Assembly: GCA_030528625.1 (NCBI GenBank)
Contig: JAUMYN010000003.1
Location: 1 to 51,557 of the forward strand
Source: Candidatus Saccharimonadota bacterium
Lineage (GTDB): Bacteria > Patescibacteriota > Saccharimonadia > Saccharimonadales > Saccharimonadaceae
DNA length: 51,557 nt
Direction of reading: 5' to 3'
Shown here: positions 7,883 through 16,165 of the stretch, piece after piece
Layout: each line of letters begins with the position of its first letter
How positions within the stretch are numbered: the stretch's first letter is position 1
Position numbers and translations under genes: made by a program
The notes under the pieces: model-generated
Told to the model about the DNA's origin: nothing
Database searches by the model: none
The model's input: the letters and a program-made list of their open reading frames with translations, nothing else

Positions 7883-8348
7883 TAATTGCCACATCTGCCC
7901 ATTTCTCGTCGGGCAAACGGCAGCTGACGAAAATGTCATAGTGCAAACAGAGCGTTGGGTAGCCGTGCTTGACAGTAACCAGAGTTACTTAGGGAAATCA
8001 TTTGTTACCCTGCGCCAGCACAAAGCAACATTGTCTGATCTGGATGACGCGGACTGGCGCGAACTACACAAAGTCATCCGCCAGATGGAGTACGCTGTCA
8101 AAACAGCCTTTGGTGCTGACGTGTGCAATTGGGAATGCCTGATGAATAATGCTGTGATGAATGGCGAGCCGACTCACGTGCATTGGCACCTCTACCCGCG
8201 TTATCGGGGGGGGGCGAGCTTCGCTGGAGAGGAGTTTCCTGATGAAAAATGGCCGCGTCACGCCGAAGGGATCAAGCATCCAGTGTCTGACGAGGTGTTT
8301 ACTCAAATTGCCAGCGCTCTGCGCCAACAGCTGACGTGCGATTCGTAA
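7875..8348 (+). CDS. HIT-family nucleotide hydrolase/transferase
   Basis: A 157-residue histidine-triad protein. The catalytic H-x-H-x-H-xx is at residues 101-105 (THVHWHLYPR). The N-terminal CHICPF supplies the Cys pair common in HIT proteins that bind zinc. The family hydrolyses Ap4A, AMP-lysine and related phosphoramidates. AAAGGAG stands just before the ATG. A run of nine G at 8206-8214 encodes RGG in frame right after the triad, so this tract does not break the gene. Its stop abuts the stop of the opposing gene with no spacer. Confidence 0.92.
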   Translation: MSNNCHICPFLVGQTAADENVIVQTERWVAVLDSNQSYLGKSFVTLRQHKATLSDLDDADWRELHKVIRQMEYAVKTAFGADVCNWECLMNNAVMNGEPTHVHWHLYPRYRGGASFAGEEFPDEKWPRHAEGIKHPVSDEVFTQIASALRQQLTCDS

Positions 8349-8702
8349 TTAAGGAGTGAACACAGCGCTAGCAGCAACGCCGTACAAGATAGCTAGCATC
8401 ATGGGGAATGCTACCATACCCCATTCACGACGCTTGAAGCCAATAGCGGTATCGCCCAGCTGCGCGAGAGCCGCGGCGCTAAGAATGAGCTGCAGGGCAA
8501 GGCCCTGAAGAGTAAATGGTGCAGCCGCCGCCAGAAGCCCTAACGGAATGGCGCGCGAGGCGTACATCATGGCATAGAACTGCTCGCCAGAGCTGACCTG
8601 CTGCGATTTGCTCATTATGGTCGGTCGCACGACAGCGATGATTCCTGCCGCCACTGTTGCGAGAGAGAAGAGTGTCACTAGGACAGCCATGACTACATGC
8701 AT
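8349..8702 (-). CDS. Small multi-pass membrane protein (DUF4267-like)
   Basis: A 117-residue protein with about four hydrophobic helices (VVMAVLVTLFSLATVAAGII; GLLAAAAPF; LQLILSAAALAQLGDTAIG; MVAFPMMLAILYGVAASAVF). The central FYAMMYASRAIPLGLL and the QLGDTAIG segment resemble small DUF4267/DUF4345-type integral proteins of unknown function; this match is from memory and uncertain. It is convergent with the HIT gene and divergent from ruvB. TATACT on the minus strand (8709-8714) ends 6 bases before the ATG, predicting a leaderless mRNA. Confidence 0.62.
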   Translation of the reverse strand: MHVVMAVLVTLFSLATVAAGIIAVVRPTIMSKSQQVSSGEQFYAMMYASRAIPLGLLAAAAPFTLQGLALQLILSAAALAQLGDTAIGFKRREWGMVAFPMMLAILYGVAASAVFTP

Positions 8703-8708
8703 AGTCCC

Positions 8709-8754
8709 AGTATATCATGCGCCATGACGCGGTGGTGCTATAATACCTAATATG
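8709..8754. promoter_or_regulatory. Divergent leaderless-type promoters (8702 minus gene / ruvB)
   Basis: Minus strand: TATACT at 8709-8714, predicted start at the ATG (8702). Plus strand: extended TGcTATAAT with its -10 at 8739-8744, predicted start near 8751, one base before the ruvB ATG. The two boxes are 24 bases apart, so polymerases would compete. Confidence 0.6.
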
Positions 8755-9750
8755 GCAATTGAACGAATTGTTGATACCAGCGCCCATGTTGATGATGCGG
8801 CTGAGCAAGCGGTTGAAGTTAGTTTGCGACCGCAACGGTTTGATGAATATGTTGGGCAGGAACGGCTGAAGCGCAATTTGCGCCTAGCGATTGAAGCGGC
8901 CAAAAAGCGCGGCGAGTCGCTGGATCATATTTTATTGTACGGGCCGCCGGGTCTTGGCAAGACCACCATGGCGACGGTGATCGCTAATGAAATGGGGGCG
9001 AATATTCGGATTACGGCGGGGCCAGCCATTGAAAAAGCGGGCGATTTGGCGTCAATCTTAACGAATTTACAGGACGGCGATATTTTGTTTATTGACGAGA
9101 TTCATCGCCTGAGTCGAGCGGTTGAGGAGGTGCTGTATTCGGCGATGGAGGATTTTAAGCTGGATATTGTGATTGGCAAAGGTCCAGCGGCGCGATCGAT
9201 CCGGTTGGATGTGCCGCGTTTTACGGTGATTGGTGCGACGACACGGACGGGTAGCTTGGCGGCGCCGCTGCGCGACCGGTTTGGGCATGTCTATCGGCTG
9301 GAGTTTTACACTCCGGCGGAGATTGCACTGATTATTCAGCGAGCGGCCGGTATTTTACAGTCGTCAATTCATGATGAGTCAGCAGAGCTACTGTCGACGC
9401 GGGCGCGTTTGACGCCGCGCATTGCAAATCGCCTGCTCAAGCGAGTGCGGGATTATGCTGATGTCAACGGCGATGGTATTATTGATGTAGAAATGACAAC
9501 AAAAGCGCTGGCGATGTTGGAGGTTGATGAACTGGGGTTGGACGCAGCAGACCGTCACTTGCTGTCGTCAATGCTTGAACATTATGGCGATAATCCAGTA
9601 GGGTTGACGACCATTGCCGCCCTGACTGGTGACGAAGCAACGACCATTGAGGATTTTTACGAGCCGTATCTGCTGCAAATCGGCTTTATTGAGCGTACAC
9701 CGCGCGGCCGGCGCATCACTCCGAAAGCCCGGCAGCACTTGCGGCGCTAA
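8752..9750 (+). CDS. ruvB: Holliday junction helicase motor RuvB
   Basis: A 332-residue AAA+ motor that drives branch migration with RuvA. Conserved [19 protein letters not shown] opens the ATPase. Walker A is [10 protein letters not shown], Walker B is [10 protein letters not shown], sensor 1 lies in TVIGATTR, and the arginine-finger region is PLRDRFG. The C-terminal winged helix carries [17 protein letters not shown] and ends with [12 protein letters not shown]. Length is normal. It has its own leaderless-type promoter and is not in the ruvC-ruvA cluster. Confidence 0.97.
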   Translation: MAIERIVDTSAHVDDAAEQAVEVSLRPQRFDEYVGQERLKRNLRLAIEAAKKRGESLDHILLYGPPGLGKTTMATVIANEMGANIRITAGPAIEKAGDLASILTNLQDGDILFIDEIHRLSRAVEEVLYSAMEDFKLDIVIGKGPAARSIRLDVPRFTVIGATTRTGSLAAPLRDRFGHVYRLEFYTPAEIALIIQRAAGILQSSIHDESAELLSTRARLTPRIANRLLKRVRDYADVNGDGIIDVEMTTKALAMLEVDELGLDAADRHLLSSMLEHYGDNPVGLTTIAALTGDEATTIEDFYEPYLLQIGFIERTPRGRRITPKARQHLRR

Positions 9751-9803
9751 GCCTGGCGGCATAACTAGAGAAACTGGCAGATAGTGGCGCTGGTTCGCAC
9801 GTG

Positions 9804-9821
9804 TGGTATAATAAAGCCATG
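9804..9821 (+). promoter_or_regulatory. Leaderless-type promoter before the PH-domain gene
   Basis: Extended TGgTATAAT with its -10 at 9807-9812; the predicted +1 is the A of the ATG at 9819. Confidence 0.6.
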
Positions 9822-10670
9822 AATTCACGGGAGCCGCAACACCAGGGGCCGCCACAACCAGTGGCCTATGACGCTGAGGGCCGGCCGCTATACCATCATC
9901 CGCCTGCGCCCATGCCGTCTCCTGAACCACCTCAGGTGTCCGAGGCTCCAGCAGTTAAGGCCTCGCATGTCACGGCCCGCCCAGATGTAATCGAGGGGCA
10001 GAATTTCGATCCGCGCATCCGCAGTCAGTACGCTAATGAACCAGACGTGGTACATGCGGCGCGCCGTCCAGAACCAGCACCATTTACGATCAGTGATGAG
10101 TTGAGACGCAAGCATGATGCGTCGGTGTTGCGCTATCCTCACCTTAATCTTAGTGAAGCGGAATATGTGATTCTTGATATCAAGCGCCATCCTATCGGCA
10201 TGCTTATCCCCGTTAGTATCACGATGGTACTGATCGTCGCTATTTTTGCTTTTGCGGCGATTTATCCGTCGCTCACCTCGTCTGCTACGCCGTTCATGCC
10301 TTCGTTTGAAAGTGTTTTGATTATCTCAATGGTGCTTTCTGTGCTGGTGGCGCTGGGCGGCGCGGCGGCGCTGTGGGTGTATCTGCAAAATCAGTTTTTT
10401 ATGACTAACGAAAGTGTTATTCAGGAAATCCAAGAAAGCCTGTTTTCGCGGCGCGAGCAAACGGTCAGCCTTGGTAGTATTGAGGATGCTAGTTTTCGTC
10501 AGGCGGGTATTTTACAGATGGTGTTTGACTATGGCACAATTCGACTGAGTACTGAAGGCGAGGAGACGACCTACATTTTTCGCTATGTGACCAACCCCAA
10601 GCGGCAAATTGCCATTCTGAACAATGCGATTGAGGCATTCAAAAACGGTCGTCCAGTGTGCGACGACTAG
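9819..10670 (+). CDS. PH-domain (bPH2/YdbS-like) membrane protein
   Basis: A 283-residue protein. Residues 1-90 are Pro-rich and polar with PxxP-like stretches. Two transmembrane helices follow (MLIPVSITMVLIVAIFAFAA and VLIISMVLSVLVALGGAAAL). The C-terminal ~90 residues form a bacterial PH domain: NQFFMTNESVIQ, SLFSRREQTVSLGSIEDASF, FDYGTIRLSTEG, and a closing helix. Such proteins occur in many Patescibacteria; their role is unknown, and membrane or protein binding is presumed. The ATG at 9819 is chosen over a GTG at 9801 because the GTG overlaps the -10 box. Confidence 0.75.
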   Translation: MNSREPQHQGPPQPVAYDAEGRPLYHHPPAPMPSPEPPQVSEAPAVKASHVTARPDVIEGQNFDPRIRSQYANEPDVVHAARRPEPAPFTISDELRRKHDASVLRYPHLNLSEAEYVILDIKRHPIGMLIPVSITMVLIVAIFAFAAIYPSLTSSATPFMPSFESVLIISMVLSVLVALGGAAALWVYLQNQFFMTNESVIQEIQESLFSRREQTVSLGSIEDASFRQAGILQMVFDYGTIRLSTEGEETTYIFRYVTNPKRQIAILNNAIEAFKNGRPVCDD

Positions 10671-10689
10671 AACAGTATGGTTTTGGAAA

Positions 10690-11082
10690 TCAACGCTGGC
10701 GATTGGTTTTGACAAAATCATCTTCGCCAGCTAAGGTAGCGCGCAGCGTATAGGAGCGGCAGCGGCCATCGCGGCAGTCGGTGGCTTCGTAGCGATAGGC
10801 ACTGGCAGTTTCGCCAATTGGGTGGCCAGCAGGGTCTTTTAGGAGGGCTTGATCCATGGTAGGCAGCACCCCTTCACGGAGCTGCTCAGGATAGTGGCCG
10901 TGGCGCTTATAAAAATCCTCTTCCAGACTGAAGTACATGGCGTTGATGGCGGTGCGCTTTTTGTCGTTCAGCGTCTTGGTGTTGATAGCCTGTAGTTGCG
11001 ACAGCGCAACCAGGCTGGCCGCAGCTAGAAAGGCGATGGCGACCAATAATTCAATAACAGTAAACCCTCGGTAGCGAGTCAT
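10690..11082 (-). CDS. Type IV pilin-like (prepilin) protein
   Basis: A 130-residue protein with a textbook class III signal: a short basic leader MTRYR, Gly6/Phe7 cleavage site, then FTVIELLVAIAFLAAASLVA with Glu at mature position 5. A soluble domain with a Cys pair (ATDCRDGRCRSY) follows. It would be processed by a prepilin peptidase and assembled in a type IV pilus or pseudopilus, structures implicated in twitching and host attachment of Saccharibacteria. It stands alone here; the assembly genes are elsewhere. A minus-strand extended TGcTATAAT (11089-11094) ends 6 bases before the ATG. Confidence 0.85.
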   Translation of the reverse strand: MTRYRGFTVIELLVAIAFLAAASLVALSQLQAINTKTLNDKKRTAINAMYFSLEEDFYKRHGHYPEQLREGVLPTMDQALLKDPAGHPIGETASAYRYEATDCRDGRCRSYTLRATLAGEDDFVKTNRQR

Positions 11083-11088
11083 GGAGGT

Positions 11089-11121
11089 ATTATAGCAAAT
11101 TTTCCCGATTGACGGTATACT
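11089..11121. promoter_or_regulatory. Divergent promoters: prepilin (minus) and recA (plus)
   Basis: The minus-strand TATAAT lies at 11089-11094 with a TGc extension and predicts a leaderless prepilin mRNA. On the plus strand TATACT at 11116-11121 predicts a start near 11128 and an 18-nt recA leader with a GGGGGAG ribosome site. I see no clear SOS-box palindrome in the 60 bases before recA. Confidence 0.5.
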
Positions 11122-11145
11122 GGAAGTAGTAAATAAGGGGGAGTT

Positions 11146-12204
11146 ATGGCCAAAACCGACGACAAAAAAGCAACCACGAACGCTGTAGCCGACGCGCCGG
11201 CTGACAAGAAAGTTGACGAGGGCAAATTAAAAGCCCTGGGGTTGGCGATGGAGCAGATTACCAAGCAATTTGGTGATGGCTCGATTATGAAGCTGGGCGA
11301 ATTTCATCAGGCCGATGTCGAGGTCATTCCGTCGGGTGCGCTGAGTTTGGATTTGGCGCTGGGCGGCGGCTATCCAAAGGGCCGCATTATTGAAATTTAC
11401 GGGCCGGAGTCCAGCGGTAAGACCACGCTAACGCTGCACGCTATTGCCGAAATCCAGAAGCAGGGCGGTACGGCGGCTTTTGTGGATGCGGAGCACGCGC
11501 TGGATCCAAGCTACGCCAAGAAACTGGGCGTTGATACTGATAATCTACTGGTGGCGCAGCCCGATAACGGCGAGCAGGCGCTGGAAATCACCGAAACTTT
11601 GGTGCGCTCCAACGCGGTGGATCTCATCGTGGTGGACTCGGTGGCGGCGCTGACGCCGCAGGCGGAAATTGACGGTGACATGGGTGACTCGCACATGGGC
11701 CTCCAGGCGCGGCTGATGAGCCAGGCGCTGCGTAAATTGACCGGCATTATCAACAAGTCAAAAGCGACGGTGATTTTTATCAACCAAATCCGCATGAAGA
11801 TTGGCGTGATGTTTGGTAATCCTGAGACAACCACCGGCGGTAACGCGCTGAAGTTTTACGCCTCGCAGCGGGTGGATATTCGCCGCATCGGCCAGATTAA
11901 GGTTGGCGAGGATATTGTTGGCAATCGCACCAAGATTAAGGTGGTGAAGAATAAGATTGCGCCGCCGTTTCGTACCGCGGAGTTTGACATTATGTACAAT
12001 GAGGGGATTTCCCGGACGGGCGATCTGCTTGATTTGGCAGCGCAGCATGGCGTGGTGGAAAAATCTGGCGCGTTTTATAAATACGGCGGCGAGACTATCG
12101 GCCAGGGCCGCGACAAAGCCAAGGCATATCTGAAGGAACATCCAGAGGTGCTGGCTGACATCGATGCCAAAGTGCGCCAGAAGGTGAAAGAGGCGGAAAG
12201 CTAG
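11146..12204 (+). CDS. recA: Recombinase RecA
   Basis: A 352-residue RecA, the strand-exchange ATPase. After a Lys/Ala-rich 25-residue start come [16 protein letters not shown], Walker [29 protein letters not shown], Walker [13 protein letters not shown], loop 1 and loop 2 ([20 protein letters not shown]), and the C-terminal lobe. A GGGGGAG ribosome site precedes the ATG. recX is present but 5 kb away rather than adjacent. The following Nudix gene starts at the base after the recA stop. Confidence 0.98.
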   Translation: MAKTDDKKATTNAVADAPADKKVDEGKLKALGLAMEQITKQFGDGSIMKLGEFHQADVEVIPSGALSLDLALGGGYPKGRIIEIYGPESSGKTTLTLHAIAEIQKQGGTAAFVDAEHALDPSYAKKLGVDTDNLLVAQPDNGEQALEITETLVRSNAVDLIVVDSVAALTPQAEIDGDMGDSHMGLQARLMSQALRKLTGIINKSKATVIFINQIRMKIGVMFGNPETTTGGNALKFYASQRVDIRRIGQIKVGEDIVGNRTKIKVVKNKIAPPFRTAEFDIMYNEGISRTGDLLDLAAQHGVVEKSGAFYKYGGETIGQGRDKAKAYLKEHPEVLADIDAKVRQKVKEAES

Positions 12205-12659
12205 ATGCCAGAGCAAACAACCCTACGTGACGCGTGGGGAAATTTGGCGGTGACGTTATCGTGTAAAGCAATTGTGCGCGATGGCGACGCTATTTGGCTA
12301 CGCAAGAATGAGCGTGGCGACTGGGAGCTGCCCGGCGGGCGGCTGGACGAGGGTGAGCAGCCTGAGCAGACGATTGTTCGTGAAATCCGTGAAGAGCTGG
12401 GGCTCGAGCTTGTCTCGCCGCGACTGGTAGACATGTATATTTGGAAGAAGGACTTTGGCACCACAACTCACGTGGGTATCGTGACCTTTATGGGGGGGCG
12501 GGCGCTCGCACGGGCGCGTTTGAATTACAGGGCGAGGCTGGCAGTGCGACGTTTCAGAAATACACTATTCATGATGCTTTGGCGTTGGACAATTTGCCAG
12601 AGGTCTACAAGCGAGCGATTCGAAAACAAGCGATGCTAAAGCCCTTCGCTTCACAGTAG
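12205..12659 (+). pseudogene. Nudix hydrolase interrupted by a frameshift at a G tract
   Basis: The frame starting at 12205 reads a good Nudix protein (WELPGGRLDEGEQPEQTIVREIREELGL) as far as GIVTFMGG. It then enters seven G (12492-12498) and continues as low-quality sequence. The next frame carries the missing C-terminus (GAGARTGAFELQGEAGS, then DNLPEVYKRAIRKQ) to a TAG at 12657-12659. One additional G would give a continuous 151-residue Nudix enzyme. The catalytic box is upstream of the break and intact. It starts at the base after the recA stop, so it is probably cotranscribed. Sequencing error, slippage or real inactivation are all possible. Confidence 0.8.
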
Positions 12660-12720
12660 CAAGGCATGATACGACCACGTATTCGTTTGTGGGATGGCGG
12701 TAAATTATAACCCCAGTTCT

Positions 12721-12749
12721 GCTATACTAAGCATAAGAATAGTTAGCGA
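12721..12749 (+). promoter_or_regulatory. Promoter of the ABC transporter pair
   Basis: TGcTATACT with its -10 at 12723-12728; predicted start near 12735, 14 bases before the ATG at 12749. Confidence 0.5.
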
Positions 12750-13582
12750 TGGTGGATATGCAGTTCGATAACGATAAGCAAATAGAGGCGTTTCTCTCCC
12801 TGTTTGATGGGGATATTGCTGCGGCGCACACCGCGCTGAGCGAGTATGCTCAGCGACGGACTCGTCCTGTCGTAGCGGCTACCAGTGCAGCCCAACAGGT
12901 TCAGCTGGCTGGAGACGACCTAATCTCCCTTCGGCACGTTTCCAAACAATATCGACTTGGCGGGCAAACGGTGAACGCCCTACAGGACATCACGCTCTCT
13001 ATACGAAAGGGTGAGTTTGTGGCTATTACAGGCGCTAGCGGCAGCGGTAAAAGTACACTCCTACAGCTGATTGGGTGCCTGGACAAGCCAACCTCGGGAG
13101 AGGTGATGGTTGAGGGAAGATCTACGACTAAGCTGGGCGATGCTCAGCTTAGTGAGCTGCGCCAGAGCGCCATCGGCTTCATTTTCCAGTCGTTTTATCT
13201 ACAGCCATTTTTGCAGCTAAAGGATAACCTTGCCGTGCCTGCTATGTTTACCAATCAAAAGAAGGAGCATATAAACACAAAAGTAGACGAACTACTTCAG
13301 CGTGTGGGCCTCGATGATCGCGCCAAGCATTTTCCTAAAGAATTGTCTGGCGGGCAAATGCAGCGTGCCGCGATTGCCCGGGCGCTGGTTAACAATCCGC
13401 GGATCATTCTGGCCGATGAACCAACTGGTAATCTTGATTCAGCAAACAGTGCATCCATTCTTGATTTATTTCGTGGTATCCGTGATACGCTTGGTGCGAC
13501 TGTTGTGGTGGTGACGCATGATGCGGAGATTGCTCGTCGGGCGGATCGTGTCATTGTGCTGAAAGATGGAGGTGTTGTGTGA
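12749..13582 (+). CDS. ABC transporter ATP-binding protein (MacB/LolD type) with N-terminal extension
   Basis: A 277-residue ATPase. Residues 1-55 are an extra helical, acidic segment (FDNDKQIEAFLSLFDGDIAA) absent from ordinary LolD-like ATPases. The ATPase domain then has ISLRHVSKQYRLGGQTVNAL, Walker A TGASGSGKST, Q-loop FIFQSFYLQPF, signature LSGGQMQRAAIARAL, Walker B IILADEPTGNLD and the switch His (VVTHD). It pairs by a 4-bp overlap with the FtsX-like permease, so the two form a mechanotransmission-type or peptide/lipoprotein-moving system. The substrate is unknown. Confidence 0.92.
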   Translation: MVDMQFDNDKQIEAFLSLFDGDIAAAHTALSEYAQRRTRPVVAATSAAQQVQLAGDDLISLRHVSKQYRLGGQTVNALQDITLSIRKGEFVAITGASGSGKSTLLQLIGCLDKPTSGEVMVEGRSTTKLGDAQLSELRQSAIGFIFQSFYLQPFLQLKDNLAVPAMFTNQKKEHINTKVDELLQRVGLDDRAKHFPKELSGGQMQRAAIARALVNNPRIILADEPTGNLDSANSASILDLFRGIRDTLGATVVVVTHDAEIARRADRVIVLKDGGVV

Positions 13583-15549
13583 TTCGACCGTCGTATGCCC
13601 TGAAGCTTGCTCGTACCAAACTACACTCGAAGCGAGGAGTGTTGATAACATCCATCTTGGTGGCCAGTCTCTTGTTCGCCGCCCTTATCGCTCTGGTCAT
13701 TGTGTTCACTGGAGCGGAAAAGAGCGCCCTCGTCTTTAGTAAAAAAGCTGGCAATGACACCTATCTTGTGAAGACGCAGCCCAACCTGCCGTATGAAAAA
13801 ATAAGCTTTCTCCTCACGCCGTCGCTTGATGAAATTCGTGAAATAAAGGCGTTTGAAAAGCGGTATTATCAGGAGCTTAGAGAGAAGTACAAGTCGCTTG
13901 GAATTGAGTATGATGCATCATCTGAGGTGTCCGCTTTGGAGCCATATGCCTATGCTGACAAAAAACTGCCCGAAGAGCAGCGTGTGAGGGTGAATTTCTC
14001 ATCGCCTGTTGTTGCAGCGATGAATGAGAAGAAGTTTGAGGAATATATCAAGACTGCGACGAATAAACTGAGCGACCTGAGGGCGATCGGCCGACAGTAT
14101 GGCGCGCGCGGCTACACCATCGCCAGCAAGCCAAGCCCGCTTCCGATGCTTCCGCAGGCTCGTCTTATTCAAAACGGCAAGGAGGACTTTGGTGTTTCCG
14201 AGCCGCGGACTGGCGGAGATTTTGGCAGTTACGGCTTCTTTACGAACGCTATATATAACAGCGCCTATCATTTTACCGACCAAAAGAATGTTTCTCGCTA
14301 TATGCTTCTTACTGATACATCAAACCTCAAGGGTATCCCGGTCATTGTATCTGCTCAAGAGGCGGCTGCGCTGTTTGGTGAAAAGGTCGGCATCGGCAAG
14401 GAACCTGAGTCTGCTGGCGAAAAGAAGCGGTGGCTCAGGGATATACAAACCAAGCTAAAGGGGCAAACCTACCAGGTCTGCTATCGTAATTCGGTAGAAC
14501 AGAAGATGCTTGAAAAAATCCAACGCGACTACGCTGAGATCAAGAATAATGAACAGAACAAGGAATATCGAAAACCGAGCCTTCTCTATGACTATCCCGT
14601 CGAGCCGTGCGGTGATATTGTTGTAAAACAAGACTCGCGCACCGCTACCGAGAAACAGGCCGACACCAAGCTGGAGGCGGCGCAGAGGAAGCTCGGCACC
14701 TATGTTGCACCGAGCCATACGCTGCTTACCTTCCAAATTGTCGGCATTAAATATGCACAGCCGCACCTTGATCACACCAAAGGCGTGCAGGAATATGTGA
14801 AGAGCCTGCTTGCTCCGCAGGGCGACGCCTTGTCTATAGACATACCAATACAGCTGTATGACGCCTTGTCAGATAGTCTGAAGCTAGAGGCTATCCAGAA
14901 GCAGGACGAGCCAAGTGCGGTGTTGTCAAAGGCGTTCGCGACCGAGGATTTCGCTCCTAGGATACTAGAATTTCCTACTGTGGAAGACGCTCGTTCGTTT
15001 TTGAAGCAGGAAACTTGCCCGACTTCGGACACTAATTGCGACAAGAAATTCTTGGCCGACCCTTACGGCTCAAACTATCTTATCCTTGATGAGATCGGCG
15101 CCTTGTTTCATAACGTTGCTGTCATCGCCTTTCCGGTCGCCCTTGGGCTAGCGGCTCTTATCATCTGGTTTACCATTTCTCGTATTATGATGGAGAACCG
15201 CAAAGAAACGGCCGTATATCGCGCGATGGGGGCGAAGCGCCGTGATGTGGCGAGTATCTATCTTGTGTATGTCTTGCTAATCGCGCTACAGATAGTAGTG
15301 GTATCGGCGATGCTTGGTGTTGCTGCTGCCTTCGCGGTCGATTATGCTCTTGGGCGCACGCTAACCGATGTCGCCGCGACAGCCTTTGGCATCATAGACG
15401 CCGCGCCAGCCTTTCGTTTGTTTGCCCTTGAGTCCCCGTTACTGCTCATGATCACGGGTTCGATAGTTGGTGTTAGTATTGTCGCGAGCATTCAGCCGCT
15501 CATTCGCAACGTGCGCCGCAGCCCAATCCGCGATATGCGTGAGGAGTAG
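13579..15549 (+). CDS. ABC transporter permease (FtsX/MacB type)
   Basis: A 656-residue permease. One transmembrane helix near residue 30 (VLITSILVASLLFAALIALV) is followed by a large external domain of about 450 residues, rich in Lys/Glu and with Cys pairs (CYRNSVEQ, VEPCGD, CPTSDTNCD). Three C-terminal helices then form the FtsX domain (FPVALGLAALIIWFTISRIM; VYVLLIALQIVVVSAMLGVA; LLLMITGSIVGVSIVASIQP), with YRAMGAKRRDVASIYL as the conserved coupling region. The GTG start overlaps the ATPase stop by 4 bases. The extracellular domain is the part that would define substrate, and I do not recognise it. Confidence 0.88.
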   Translation: MIRPSYALKLARTKLHSKRGVLITSILVASLLFAALIALVIVFTGAEKSALVFSKKAGNDTYLVKTQPNLPYEKISFLLTPSLDEIREIKAFEKRYYQELREKYKSLGIEYDASSEVSALEPYAYADKKLPEEQRVRVNFSSPVVAAMNEKKFEEYIKTATNKLSDLRAIGRQYGARGYTIASKPSPLPMLPQARLIQNGKEDFGVSEPRTGGDFGSYGFFTNAIYNSAYHFTDQKNVSRYMLLTDTSNLKGIPVIVSAQEAAALFGEKVGIGKEPESAGEKKRWLRDIQTKLKGQTYQVCYRNSVEQKMLEKIQRDYAEIKNNEQNKEYRKPSLLYDYPVEPCGDIVVKQDSRTATEKQADTKLEAAQRKLGTYVAPSHTLLTFQIVGIKYAQPHLDHTKGVQEYVKSLLAPQGDALSIDIPIQLYDALSDSLKLEAIQKQDEPSAVLSKAFATEDFAPRILEFPTVEDARSFLKQETCPTSDTNCDKKFLADPYGSNYLILDEIGALFHNVAVIAFPVALGLAALIIWFTISRIMMENRKETAVYRAMGAKRRDVASIYLVYVLLIALQIVVVSAMLGVAAAFAVDYALGRTLTDVAATAFGIIDAAPAFRLFALESPLLLMITGSIVGVSIVASIQPLIRNVRRSPIRDMREE

Positions 15550-15660
15550 GGGCCGAGGCGGAAGCGGTGTGCGTACAGCTCGGTATTATGTGTGCGGTTG
15601 GTGGTTCGTTTCGTTGAGTGCAGCAAAATTCGCTGAAGGGATAATAAAAGAATAGCCATC

Positions 15661-15780
15661 CTAATCCTACGGACGGGGGTGAGCGCAGTTAAAGGGTTCT
15701 TCGCGATTAACCCCCCACCCTGTCTCCCTGGGTGATATTTAGAACTTATCTTCTAAGACGCCCTATGACTTACGGATTAG
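15661..15780 (+). ncRNA. Candidate structured RNA or palindromic element (three-way junction)
   Basis: In the roughly 300 bases without a gene (15550-15855) the ends CTAATCC (15661-15667) and GGATTAG (15774-15780) pair perfectly. They enclose two arms. Arm A pairs GGA (15671) and CGGGGGTG (15674-15681) with CACCCTG (15716-15722) and TCC (15725), with a nested GGGTT/AACCC hairpin. Arm B pairs GGGTG (15730-15734) with CGCCC (15759-15763) and, inside it, TTAGAA (15739-15744) with TTCTAA (15751-15756). GATAAT at 15640-15645 could be its promoter. It matches no RNA family I know. It could be a 5' element of the 15856 gene, an independent RNA, or a short inverted-repeat element. Confidence 0.35.
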
Positions 15781-15855
15781 TAATATTTACATTGTTACTA
15801 CAGTGACGTAAACTCATACATGGGCAGCTGAGCATTATACGTGTTTAAGTAGTCC

Positions 15856-16077
15856 ATGGAAGTTTCAATGATGCACAGTGAAAAACCTGATCGGAACATC
15901 CTTTCGCTTGCTTGTATCGTCACTAGTCTTCTGACTACCTATTGGTCAGTCAACTTGGGAATAGATAGAGCATTGGCCGACAAACCAGCACTTGTCTGGC
16001 TGCATATTGCTGCATTTTTTGTGGCTGTCGGATTGGTATTGATGGGTGTAGTCTTAAACTTGAAGAACAAAAAATAA
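15856..16077 (+). CDS. Small two-helix membrane protein, unknown
   Basis: A 73-residue protein with two hydrophobic helices (ILSLACIVTSLLTTYWSVNL and VWLHIAAFFVAVGLVLMGVV) and a basic tail NLKNKK. Other ATGs at 15868 and 15871 are possible starts; no ribosome site supports any of them. TATACG at 15836-15841 could serve as a -10. I recognise no family. It lies downstream of the folded region described at 15661-15780, which could be its leader. Its existence as a gene is supported mainly by the membrane-protein character. Confidence 0.5.
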   Translation: MEVSMMHSEKPDRNILSLACIVTSLLTTYWSVNLGIDRALADKPALVWLHIAAFFVAVGLVLMGVVLNLKNKK

Positions 16078-16165
16078 AATCCTGACAGTGATGGAAGGGC
16101 CTGGCTTATTTATGGTTTTGCGTTCTTATTGGGTCTTTTTGAGACAGGGGGTCAATGTCCATAAT

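Noticed and set aside
8206-8214. Nine-G run in the HIT gene considered as a frameshift
   Set aside because: It encodes RGG in frame directly after the catalytic triad, and the protein continues with a normal C-terminus.
11095-11145. An SOS box before recA
   Set aside because: I found no convincing palindrome of the GAAC-N4-GTTC or CTGT-N8-ACAG type, and nothing matching the palindromes near the LexA-like gene.
16100-16160. A terminator for the minus-strand WRC protein gene
   Set aside because: The short GTCT/AGAC hairpin around 16135-16147 is only 4 bp, and no U-run follows on the minus strand.
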